NCBI RefSeq assembly: GCF_021531255.1
Contig: NZ_JAFBIO010000006.1
Span: forward strand, 46,937-110,936
Reading direction: 5' to 3'
Length of the DNA: 64,000 nt
DNA from: Allofournierella massiliensis
Lineage (GTDB): Bacteria > Bacillota > Clostridia > Oscillospirales > Ruminococcaceae
The notes below the pieces were generated by a model. It did not search any database. It had not been told where the DNA came from and was given only the letters and a program-made list of their open reading frames with translations. A program made the position numbers and the translations under genes. Of this stretch, positions 49,366-56,659 are shown piece after piece; position 1 is the first letter of the stretch; each line of letters starts with the position of its first letter.

Positions 49366-51379
49366 GGTATTTACTTCCTTCGGACCCTACTCCCCCGAAG
49401 AGAAACGGGTGATCCTGGGCACATTCAAGGGGGTAGATCTGACCAGCGGCGCCGCCAGCGTGGAGCCTGCCCGCAGCCCGGACGCCCCCAACATGATGCC
49501 GGACGCCAACGGCTTCCCGGTGAAGCGGCCCGGCTTTGCCCTGATGGAACAATACCCCGCGCCGGTGTATGGGGTGTATCGGTTCCGGGCCAGCTATGCC
49601 GGGGCCGACGCCCTGCTCATCCACAGCGGCAAGTGGCTGTTTGTATACGGGCAGCCCCTATACCGGCAGGACGGGGAGCTGAACTGCCTGACCGACGACA
49701 TGAACCAGGCCCCCAGCATGGCCCTGCAGCGGGGAGAGAGGCTCTGGGTGCTGGACGGCAAGACCTACCGATACATCAGCTTTACCCAAAAGGGGGAAGA
49801 GGTGGAGTACAAGGTGGCCCCGGTGACCGAGATCGCCACCGTGCCCGTCATCACCATTGCCAAAGGGCCCAGCAAGGACAGCGCCGCCACCAGCTACAAC
49901 CCCATCAACCTGCTCACCGACACCGTGACCGAGCAGTTTCTGGTGGAGGAAAAGGACGCCGCCGCCACCGACTTTTATCTGAGCTACAGCGTGGAGCGAA
50001 TCGAGAAGGTGGAGGTGCTGGACCAGAAGGGGCTGTGGCAGACCCAGAGCGAGGGCGGATATACCTTCCTGAACGACCCGCCGGTGCTGAAATTTACCGA
50101 GGCGCCCGGAAAGACCCCTGTGACCGGGGAGGACAACGTGCGGGTGACCTATACCCGCCCAGCCACCGGGAACGCCCAGAAGATCAACCGGATGCGCTTT
50201 GGAATCCTGTACGGGGTGCGGGGGGCGCTGGACCGGGTATTCCTTTCCGGCAGCCCGGACGAGCCAAACCTGGATTACTGGAGCCAGTACGATGACCCCA
50301 CCTATTTCGGGGACACCATGTACAGCGTGCTGGGCACCGAGGCCAGCCCCATCATGGGGTACAGCATCCTGAACGAAAAGCTGGTGACCCACAAAAAGTG
50401 GGAGGAGAACGACCGGAACGCATTTGTGCGGTACGGCCAGCTGGACGAGGACGGGGACGCCGAGTTCATCATCAGCGGAGTGATTCAGGGGCCTGGATGC
50501 GTGAGCCCCTATGCCAACGCCAGCATGAGCAGCGAGCCGGTGTTCCTCACCGCCGACGGGCTTTTTGCCTTTACCGCCAGCGACCTGACAGGGGAGCGCT
50601 ACAAGCAGGAGCGCAGCTATTACATCCGGGGCGCCCTGGAAAAGCAGGAACTGACCGGGTGCCGGGGCTGCGTCTGGGGCCGGTACTATGTGATCGCCGC
50701 CCCCGATGGCCTTTACCTGGTGGACGGGGCCCAGAAAAGCTATGAGAGCCGGGCCGGACAGAGCAGTTTTCAATACGAGTGCTACTACTGGCCACAGATC
50801 CGGGCCGGATGCGTATGGGAGGCCGACGGCAGCTTTATGCAGAGCCAGGGGGGCCTGAACGGGCAGAGCGGCGCCGAGACCTGGGACCCGGACAGCGTCT
50901 TGATGTATGCCGACGAGACCGGCGGGGTATGGGCCCTGCAGGCCGCTGATGGCAGCCGCATCCACTACCAGGACTACGGAGCCCCGGACCCGGACGGGAA
51001 CCGACAGGGCCGGGCGGTGCGGGCCTACTGGACCACCCCCGTCATGCCCCTGAGCGAGTACGGTCGGCTGAAAAACATCCAGGAAGTGTGGGTGTCCTGC
51101 CAGCCATACGGACACAGCCGGGGACTGGTGAGCTATGGGGACGACAAGAACTGGCAGCTGGACGTGAAGGAATGGGACGTGGCCCGCTTTGCCTTTGATG
51201 ACATCGACTGGGCCGACTGGACCTTTGAGACCCTGGACCGCCCCTACACCGTGCGATGCGGCCAAAAGCTGTACAACGTGCAGGTTTTGCAGGTGAAGGT
51301 GGGAAACAGCGACGAGACGCCCTTTGGGCTGTATGCCATCCAGGTGGACTTTTCTCTGGGCGTGAAAGTGAGGGTGTAA
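49358..51379 (+). CDS. Large beta-rich head-tail/stopper protein
   Basis: A 673-residue protein from ATG 49358 (MVKVFTSFGPYSPEEK); an in-frame upstream start is possible but adds nothing. It is beta-rich, with repeated aromatic strands, FKGVDLTSGAASVEPARSP near residue 24, a middle domain that looks propeller-like (FRASYAGADALLIHSGKWLF) and a C-terminal AQSYGRLKNIQEVW-like jelly part. This matches tail-stabilising or knob proteins of short-tailed phages (P22 gp10-like) by size and position. Overlaps both neighbours by a few bases. The assignment is inference from context; no catalytic motif is present. Confidence 0.65.
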   Translation: MVKVFTSFGPYSPEEKRVILGTFKGVDLTSGAASVEPARSPDAPNMMPDANGFPVKRPGFALMEQYPAPVYGVYRFRASYAGADALLIHSGKWLFVYGQPLYRQDGELNCLTDDMNQAPSMALQRGERLWVLDGKTYRYISFTQKGEEVEYKVAPVTEIATVPVITIAKGPSKDSAATSYNPINLLTDTVTEQFLVEEKDAAATDFYLSYSVERIEKVEVLDQKGLWQTQSEGGYTFLNDPPVLKFTEAPGKTPVTGEDNVRVTYTRPATGNAQKINRMRFGILYGVRGALDRVFLSGSPDEPNLDYWSQYDDPTYFGDTMYSVLGTEASPIMGYSILNEKLVTHKKWEENDRNAFVRYGQLDEDGDAEFIISGVIQGPGCVSPYANASMSSEPVFLTADGLFAFTASDLTGERYKQERSYYIRGALEKQELTGCRGCVWGRYYVIAAPDGLYLVDGAQKSYESRAGQSSFQYECYYWPQIRAGCVWEADGSFMQSQGGLNGQSGAETWDPDSVLMYADETGGVWALQAADGSRIHYQDYGAPDPDGNRQGRAVRAYWTTPVMPLSEYGRLKNIQEVWVSCQPYGHSRGLVSYGDDKNWQLDVKEWDVARFAFDDIDWADWTFETLDRPYTVRCGQKLYNVQVLQVKVGNSDETPFGLYAIQVDFSLGVKVRV

Positions 51380-51705
51380 TGGACCTGACAAAATATAAGA
51401 TCGGCGCCTTCGCGGTGGATTTCACCGCCATGGAGGACCGGATTCAGAACCGGGCCGCCTGGCTCAAAGAACAGTTCAACAGCCGGGGGGATCAGATCCA
51501 GAAAGTGTATGACAAGCTGATGGAGGATCTGCCCGGACTGGTGAACGAGGAAATCAGCCAGGCGGTGTTTGAGACCGGCGCCAGCGATATGGCCAGCGCC
51601 AACTACGACTCGAACGGGGCAGTGAAAGAGGCCGGCGGCATCGGACCCTATGTGGACGAGGCCGTGCGCCAGGCCATCACCGGCGTGCTGAGCATGGGGG
51701 TGTGA
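51379..51705 (+). CDS. Small structural/tail adaptor protein, unknown
   Basis: A 108-residue soluble protein, MDLTKYKIGAFAVDFTAMED, helical in the middle (KEQFNSRGDQIQKVYDKLMED), with a last helix DEAVRQAITGVLSMGV. It overlaps the previous stop by one base (TAATG). Probably a virion adaptor by location; no family recognised. Confidence 0.6.
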   Translation: MDLTKYKIGAFAVDFTAMEDRIQNRAAWLKEQFNSRGDQIQKVYDKLMEDLPGLVNEEISQAVFETGASDMASANYDSNGAVKEAGGIGPYVDEAVRQAITGVLSMGV

Positions 51706-51708
51706 GAG

Positions 51709-52461
51709 ATGGCACTGAGCATCAACAGCCTGGCGGAATACATCCAAAGCCTGGGGCGGGTTATCAAGGAGAAGGCGGGGATCAGCGGGGACACGGTGAT
51801 CTACCCGGCGGATTTTGATACCCACATCGGGGCGGTGTACCAAAAAGGCCAGGCCGACCAGGCGGAACGGACCAACGGCGGGAACGCCCAGGCCTCCCAG
51901 ATCTTGACCGGGTGCAGCGCCTATGTGAAAAACCGGATGGTAAACGGCGGAATGCCTGCCAACGGAGCGCAGACTGCCGCCAAGAGCCTTTCTTTGAGTG
52001 GCGGGGTGCTGTACAGCCGGATCGCCCTGGGCGCTTACCTTACCAAGGCCGGCAGCGGATGGCCCGAGATCACCGTCAAGCAGGCTGACCTGGCAAACGC
52101 CATCGGCCTGAGTGCCGCAAAGCTGGTGAAGGGCGCCACCGTACTGGGCCTTACCGGGCAAAACCTGGTGTACCAATACAAAAGCGTGACCGGAAACGCT
52201 TCCGGCAATATGTCGGTGGGCGGGCAGAGCTACGCGAGACTGGATATCTCCAACCTGGGATTTACCCCCCAAAGCGTGACCGTGCGGGATAACTCTGACA
52301 ATACCATCTGCCTGTGTACCTTTGGGGATAACATCATGATTAACCCCGGCTATTGGAACCGCGTTATATCCAAAAGCCAACTGAGCTTTTCGGCCACCAG
52401 CCTGGTGCTGCCATGCCCGGCGGCAGGCAGCTTTACCGCATTTATATGGGGGACCAAGTGA
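51709..52461 (+). CDS. Tail fibre-like protein
   Basis: A 250-residue protein. The N-terminal section (SLAEYIQSLGRVIKEKAGIS) precedes repeats with the signature AANIGLSAAKLVKGATVLGLTGQ-like text (about 125-150), common in fibre and baseplate appendages of Firmicute phages. The C-terminal half is beta-rich with DNSDNTICLCTFGDN. The same AAKL(V/L)KGxTVLGxTG segment occurs in the gene at 53350, so the two probably share a virion-anchoring module. Confidence 0.7.
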   Translation: MALSINSLAEYIQSLGRVIKEKAGISGDTVIYPADFDTHIGAVYQKGQADQAERTNGGNAQASQILTGCSAYVKNRMVNGGMPANGAQTAAKSLSLSGGVLYSRIALGAYLTKAGSGWPEITVKQADLANAIGLSAAKLVKGATVLGLTGQNLVYQYKSVTGNASGNMSVGGQSYARLDISNLGFTPQSVTVRDNSDNTICLCTFGDNIMINPGYWNRVISKSQLSFSATSLVLPCPAAGSFTAFIWGTK

Positions 52462-52492
52462 GGAGACAGAGAATAGGAGGAACAGCAGAAGG

Positions 52493-52798
52493 ATGGAAAT
52501 GATCGTGACCACCGGATGCCTCAACCGGCAGACCTTTAGCCTGCCCTGCCTGGGGAGCGAACTGGACAGCTTGCTGATCCTGTACGGGCAGCTGGGCAAG
52601 GTGAGGTTGAGAAAGACGATTGCGGAGTGCGTTTTCCGGGAGAATCTGGCCCAGGTGGACATCAGCCCGGAGGAGACCCTGCTGTTTGAGCCGCTGGAAA
52701 AGGGAATCTGCCAGATCCAGGGAAAGACCCGGGAGGGAAGCCCCATTGTGAGTCTGGTGATCCCTTTCCGCTGCACCGAGCTGATGGAGGACGCGTGA
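52493..52798 (+). CDS. Small phage protein, unknown
   Basis: A 101-residue protein starting MEMIVTTGCLNRQTFSLPC. It is likely a compact beta-rich domain (LRKTIAECVFRENL, then FEPLEKGICQIQGKTREG). GGAGGAACAGCAGA lies ahead. It sits between fibre genes and could be an accessory fibre or chaperone. No family recognised. Confidence 0.65.
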   Translation: MEMIVTTGCLNRQTFSLPCLGSELDSLLILYGQLGKVRLRKTIAECVFRENLAQVDISPEETLLFEPLEKGICQIQGKTREGSPIVSLVIPFRCTELMEDA

Positions 52799-52829
52799 AG
52801 ATGGATGAAAAGAAAGGAGGGGGAGAAAT

Positions 52830-53348
52830 ATGCAGTTTGACCCTGGATGGCACAGCGGCGGGGGGCTCTTCGGCGCTCAGGGCCAGGGCGTGGTGAGGGG
52901 CGTGGACGGCAAGAGCCCTTATGTGGGGGAAAACGGAAATTGGTTTGAGTGGAGCGGCAGCGGCTGGCTGGATACCGGCGTGCCTGCCCGAGGGCCCCAG
53001 GGCGAGAAGGGAGAGACCGGGCCCCAAGGCCTGCAGGGGCCCCAGGGGCCTCAGGGGGAGAAGGGGGAGCAGGGCCAGACCGGCCCCACCGGCCCCCAGG
53101 GCGAGACCGGCCCGGCCGGACCTCAGGGCGAAAAGGGCGTGGACGGAACCGTGGCTTTTGAAGAACTCACCCCTGAGCAGATCGAGATGCTGCGAGGGCC
53201 CCAGGGCGAAAAGGGAGAGCCCGGAGAAAAAGGCGACACCGGACCTGCCCCCGACATGAGCGGATATTACACCAAATCCGAGACAGATGGGGCTATCTCC
53301 CAGGCCATTGCCGGGGCTATCAACACGGCCCTGAACACGGAGGTGTAG
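52830..53348 (+). CDS. Collagen-like tail fibre protein
   Basis: A 172-residue protein. The N-terminal part PGWHSGGGLFGAQGQGVVRG with WFEWSGSGWLDTG is followed by an uninterrupted run of about 17 Gly-X-Y triplets (residues 54-106), rich in GPQ, GEK and GET. A short break FEELTPEQIEMLR and about five more triplets follow, then the trimerising-like tail DMSGYYTKSETDGAISQAI, a YYTKxE motif frequent at fibre ends. It should form a triple-helical rod on the virion. AAAGGAGGGGGAG lies before the ATG. Confidence 0.85.
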   Translation: MQFDPGWHSGGGLFGAQGQGVVRGVDGKSPYVGENGNWFEWSGSGWLDTGVPARGPQGEKGETGPQGLQGPQGPQGEKGEQGQTGPTGPQGETGPAGPQGEKGVDGTVAFEELTPEQIEMLRGPQGEKGEPGEKGDTGPAPDMSGYYTKSETDGAISQAIAGAINTALNTEV

Positions 53349-53349
53349 T

Positions 53350-54138
53350 ATGGCAAAAAACGACAATCTCACAGATTTTTTGAAGGGCCTGGCGGATAAA
53401 TTCCGCTCGGTGCTGGGCACGGCGGACCCACTGAACCCACAGGATTTTGAGGATAAGATCCAGACGGTGCGGGACGAGGCCTACAGCCAGGGCTTTGCCG
53501 AGGGCGGGCCCACCGGCATCACCGCCACCGCCCCGGACGTACTTTCCGGCAAGGTGTTCGGCTCGGGCGGCAGCGCCAAGGCCACCGGCACCATGCCCCA
53601 GAGAGAGAGATCCACGCAGGCTGTGGGCTGCGGATACAACACAAACCGGCTGTTCCTGGTGATGAACTATGGGTATTATCCTGCCGGCACCAGTTTCGAT
53701 CACCCCAACACCAGCGAGGTCTATTTCCCAGAAAAAAATGTGGCTTCCACCATCGGCCTCACCGCCGCTAAGCTCCTGAAAGGACAGACTGTTTTGGGCA
53801 TCACTGGCACCGGCACGGGCACTTTGCAGGCCGGCTATAGTTACCGATATGCGCAGAAGTATGATTCAAAGGCACTCGCTGGTAGCATTTTCAAAAAGGC
53901 CAGCAGCGGGAAACTGGCCTTCGCAAAATCCGTTTCCAATTTGCCCATGGTTATTGTGGGAGGTGGCGGCGATGCCCACACCAATACCCAGACCATCAAG
54001 ATCGGCAGCCGTACCATCGCCACCAAGGTGGGCACCTTGGGCACCGTGAAGAAGGTAACGGTAAGCGCCAGCGCCAATGAGGAAATCACGGTGGACGGAG
54101 ATTACAACGGCAGCCAGTGGTTCTTGGCTGTATTGTAA
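53350..54138 (+). CDS. Tail fibre-like protein
   Basis: A 262-residue protein. The N-terminus MAKNDNLTDFLKGLADKFRSVLGTADPLNPQDFEDKIQ precedes a glycine-rich module. The shared fibre block TIGLTAAKLLKGQTVLGITG (about 137-156) follows, then a beta-rich C-terminal domain ending GDYNGSQWFLAVL. It starts two bases after the collagen-like gene stop. Two genes with the same block, at 51709 and here, suggest duplication of a fibre anchoring part with different tips. Confidence 0.72.
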   Translation: MAKNDNLTDFLKGLADKFRSVLGTADPLNPQDFEDKIQTVRDEAYSQGFAEGGPTGITATAPDVLSGKVFGSGGSAKATGTMPQRERSTQAVGCGYNTNRLFLVMNYGYYPAGTSFDHPNTSEVYFPEKNVASTIGLTAAKLLKGQTVLGITGTGTGTLQAGYSYRYAQKYDSKALAGSIFKKASSGKLAFAKSVSNLPMVIVGGGGDAHTNTQTIKIGSRTIATKVGTLGTVKKVTVSASANEEITVDGDYNGSQWFLAVL

Positions 54139-54153
54139 AGGAGGTTTTCGAAT

Positions 54154-54333
54154 ATGACAGAACAGCGCAGAAGCGAGATCATCAAATCTCTGGCCTATGG
54201 GCTGGATATCAAATTTGCGGCAGAATGCAATGACGTGACCACGGAAGAGGTGGAACGGCTGGCAGATGAATGCAAAGATGAGATTTTGGCTAAGAGAGCC
54301 GAGCTGATGGAGGTGTATCCCGATGCCTTTTGA
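54154..54333 (+). CDS. Small phage protein, unknown
   Basis: A 59-residue helical protein, MTEQRRSEIIKSLAYGLD, then NDVTTEEVERLADECKDEIL; the first half has an HTH-like spacing. Strong AAAGGAGG ahead. It overlaps the lysozyme gene by 11 bases. Possibly a small virion or lysis-control protein. Confidence 0.65.
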   Translation: MTEQRRSEIIKSLAYGLDIKFAAECNDVTTEEVERLADECKDEILAKRAELMEVYPDAF

Positions 54334-55345
54334 ACAGCAGGTAATCGATGTATCGGTCTACCAGGGGGAGATCGACTGGCCCCGGGTGGCCGGATCCGGT
54401 ATCTACGGGGCTGTGCTACGGGCCGGTTACGGTCGGGAAGTGAGCCAGGAGGACCGGATGTTTCGCCAGAACTATGCCGGCACCGTCGGGGCTGGCCTGC
54501 CGGTGGGGGCCTACTGGTTCAGCTACGCCAAATACCCCGCCGACGCCGAGAAGGAGGCCCGGGCCTGCCTGGAGGTGCTGGCCGGGCGGGAGCTGGCGCT
54601 GCCCCTTTACTTCGATCAGGAGGAAAACAGCATCCCGGCGGCCCAGCGCACCCTCTGCGCCCTGGCCTTCTGCCGGGTTATCCGGGAAAACAGTGGATAC
54701 AGAGTAGGGTATTACTCCTACACGTCCTATTTCCCCAGCCTGGATCTGGCCGCCATCCAGTCGGCCTTTGATACTATCTGGCTGGCCGACTATCGGGCCA
54801 ATTATGACAAGACCATCCCTCGGGATATGCACCAGTACACCAGCAACGGGTCGGTGCCCGGTATCTCCGGTCGGGTGGATATGAACCGGCTGTTCCGGGA
54901 TTTCCTTGGGGAAGAAAAGGAGGAAGAAATGGACCTGAGTTTTGACACCTACCGTATCGGCCCGGTGAGCGAGGGCGACCGGCGAGCTATGGCCGCCTTT
55001 GCCGAGGGCCTGGGCATTGGCTATTCCCATGAGGGGGATTACATCCTGATCGGCCCGGCCAGCCTGGGCGACCGCAAACAGCTGCTGGCCAAGGCGCAGA
55101 GCCTGGGCCTGGGGGCCGAGGGGGTAGCCCCTCAGGAAGAGCCGGACGAGCCCTCCACGGGGGAAGGGGAACCCGAAGAGGGAACGGAGGGCAGCTCGGA
55201 TGGGCAGAATCCCGGGGAGAGCGGCTCGGATGGGAGCGGAGAGAAAACCACCCTGACCCTTACCGGGGCCAGCCCGGCCCAGGCGGAACTGGTCAAGGCA
55301 CTGGCAGGGCTGTGGGGCCTTGGCGTAAAAGAAGGAGGAAAATGA
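54323..55345 (+). CDS. Endolysin, GH25 lysozyme
   Basis: A 340-residue muramidase. The GH25 domain spans about residues 5-200: QVIDVSVYQGEIDW (catalytic Asp near 9), AVLRAGYGRE, PVGAYWFSYA, LYFDQEEN (Asp-x-Glu near 98-100, the family pair), YSYTSYF, IWLADY and MHQYTSNG. It is followed by two short repeated cell-wall or linker segments (YRIGPVSEGDRRAMAAFAEGL and ILIGPASLGDRKQLLAKAQSL, about 210-275), which look like a duplicated helical binding motif. A low-complexity Gly/Glu/Ser linker and a final helix come last. No signal peptide, so release depends on the holin next door. Confidence 0.93.
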   Translation: MPFEQQVIDVSVYQGEIDWPRVAGSGIYGAVLRAGYGREVSQEDRMFRQNYAGTVGAGLPVGAYWFSYAKYPADAEKEARACLEVLAGRELALPLYFDQEENSIPAAQRTLCALAFCRVIRENSGYRVGYYSYTSYFPSLDLAAIQSAFDTIWLADYRANYDKTIPRDMHQYTSNGSVPGISGRVDMNRLFRDFLGEEKEEEMDLSFDTYRIGPVSEGDRRAMAAFAEGLGIGYSHEGDYILIGPASLGDRKQLLAKAQSLGLGAEGVAPQEEPDEPSTGEGEPEEGTEGSSDGQNPGESGSDGSGEKTTLTLTGASPAQAELVKALAGLWGLGVKEGGK

Positions 55346-55346
55346 G

Positions 55347-55880
55347 ATGGAACAGACCTTGCGGAACATCAAGATGGCAGTGACCGGCCTGGCCGGGGCG
55401 ATTACCGCCGTATTCGGATGGATGGGCTGGCTAGTGATCCTGTGGGCCGGCTGCATGGCCGCCGATTACGTCACCGGCACCCTGGCCGCGGCCCGGGCCG
55501 GACAGTGGAGCAGCCAGAAAGCACGGGACGGGCTGTGGCACAAAGCAGGAATGCTTTTCGTGGTTTTTGCGGCCCTGGTGCTGGATTGCCTGATACGAAT
55601 CATCATCGGGAATATCCCGGCGGTTAACCTGCCTTTTGATTACAGCTTCTTACTGGCCCCGCTGGTACTGTGCTGGTATGTGGTCACCGAACTGGGCAGC
55701 ATGGCAGAGAATGCCGTGGCCATGGGGGCGCCCTGCCCTGCCTTTTTGCAGAAGGCCCTGGAGGTGGCCCAGGCCGGCCTGGAAGCAGCCGGTGACAGCT
55801 GGCCGGAGATGGGAAACAGCCAGAGCGGTGAGAATGGCGGGAATGAAGGAAAAGACGAAAACGGCGGGGAGAAGGGGTGA
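55347..55880 (+). CDS. Phage holin
   Basis: A 177-residue membrane protein of the toxin-secretion/phage-lysis holin family (phage_holin_4_1). It has three or four helices: VTGLAGAITAVFGWMGW, VILWAGCMAADYVTGTLAA with the conserved AADYVTG, LFVVFAALVLDCLIRII, and FLLAPLVLCWYVVTELGS. A hydrophilic Gly/Glu/Asn-rich tail follows. It starts directly after the lysozyme stop, giving a lysis pair that permits endolysin passage at the end of the lytic cycle. Confidence 0.92.
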   Translation: MEQTLRNIKMAVTGLAGAITAVFGWMGWLVILWAGCMAADYVTGTLAAARAGQWSSQKARDGLWHKAGMLFVVFAALVLDCLIRIIIGNIPAVNLPFDYSFLLAPLVLCWYVVTELGSMAENAVAMGAPCPAFLQKALEVAQAGLEAAGDSWPEMGNSQSGENGGNEGKDENGGEKG

Positions 55881-55885
55881 AAGAG

Positions 55886-56647
55886 ATGGCGGATTTTAAC
55901 AGCCTCTATAAATTGTATGAGGATCAGCTGGCTGCGGCCAAGGCCAGCGCAGCGAAGGCACAGGACGAGAAAAACGCCCAGGCTCAGAACGCCTATGAGG
56001 CCACCGTGAAGGCGCTGGAAGAGAATTATGCCAGCGGCAGCAGCACCGTAAACCAGGGCTATGACAGCAAGATCGACCAGCAGAACCAGGTGAGCGACAA
56101 CGCCCTGAAGGAAGCCTACATCAGCAAGATGATGAGCCAGAGAAATCTGGGCCAGCAGATGGCGGCTCAGGGACGCAGCGGAGGCGCTGCCGAGAGCACC
56201 CTGCTGGGCCTGCAGAACGCCTACAACACCAGCCGCGCCCAGGAGACCCTGTATGACCGGATGAGCGCCGCCGAGGACAATTACAACCAGCTGCTGCTGG
56301 CTGCCCAGCAGACCTACCAGCAGCAGAAGGCCACCGCCCAGGCACAGGAACTGCAGTATCAGATGCAGCAGGAGGAACTGGCCAGACAGGCTGCCGCTCA
56401 GGCTGCGGCCCAGGCAGCGGCCCAGTCGGCAAGCTCTGCCGGGAGGACCTCTTCGGGTACAAGGGGGAGCAGCCAGGAGGTAAAGACCAATAACCCGGTA
56501 TGGGGAAATGTGGATCAGCTGGCCAGCCAGCTTTCCAAGCAGGGTTATACGGATGAGCAGACGGCTCGATATATCAATAATCTGATGCTGCAGCAGGGTG
56601 TGAGCGCAGCGGTAAGAGAGCGGACTTTGGCCCAGCTGGGGCTGTAA
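55886..56647 (+). CDS. Ala/Gln-rich internal virion (ejection) protein candidate
   Basis: A 253-residue, largely alpha-helical protein extremely rich in Ala and Gln: repeated AAAKASAAKAQDEK and QQTYQQQKATAQAQELQ, then QAAAQAAAQAAAQS. A short Ser/Gly-rich linker and a folded C-terminus with WGNVDQLASQLSKQGYTDEQTARYIN follow. Composition, coiled-coil form and position directly before the giant protein resemble P22-type ejection proteins that form a conduit through the envelope. ATG 55886 with AGAAGGGG; a GTG 9 bases upstream is an alternative. Confidence 0.65.
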   Translation: MADFNSLYKLYEDQLAAAKASAAKAQDEKNAQAQNAYEATVKALEENYASGSSTVNQGYDSKIDQQNQVSDNALKEAYISKMMSQRNLGQQMAAQGRSGGAAESTLLGLQNAYNTSRAQETLYDRMSAAEDNYNQLLLAAQQTYQQQKATAQAQELQYQMQQEELARQAAAQAAAQAAAQSASSAGRTSSGTRGSSQEVKTNNPVWGNVDQLASQLSKQGYTDEQTARYINNLMLQQGVSAAVRERTLAQLGL

Positions 56648-56659
56648 GGAGGAAACGGC

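Noticed and set aside
53005..53240. Short tandem repeats that could suggest a CRISPR array or satellite
   Set aside because: They are in-frame Gly-X-Y codons of a collagen-like fibre with no spacer-repeat structure.
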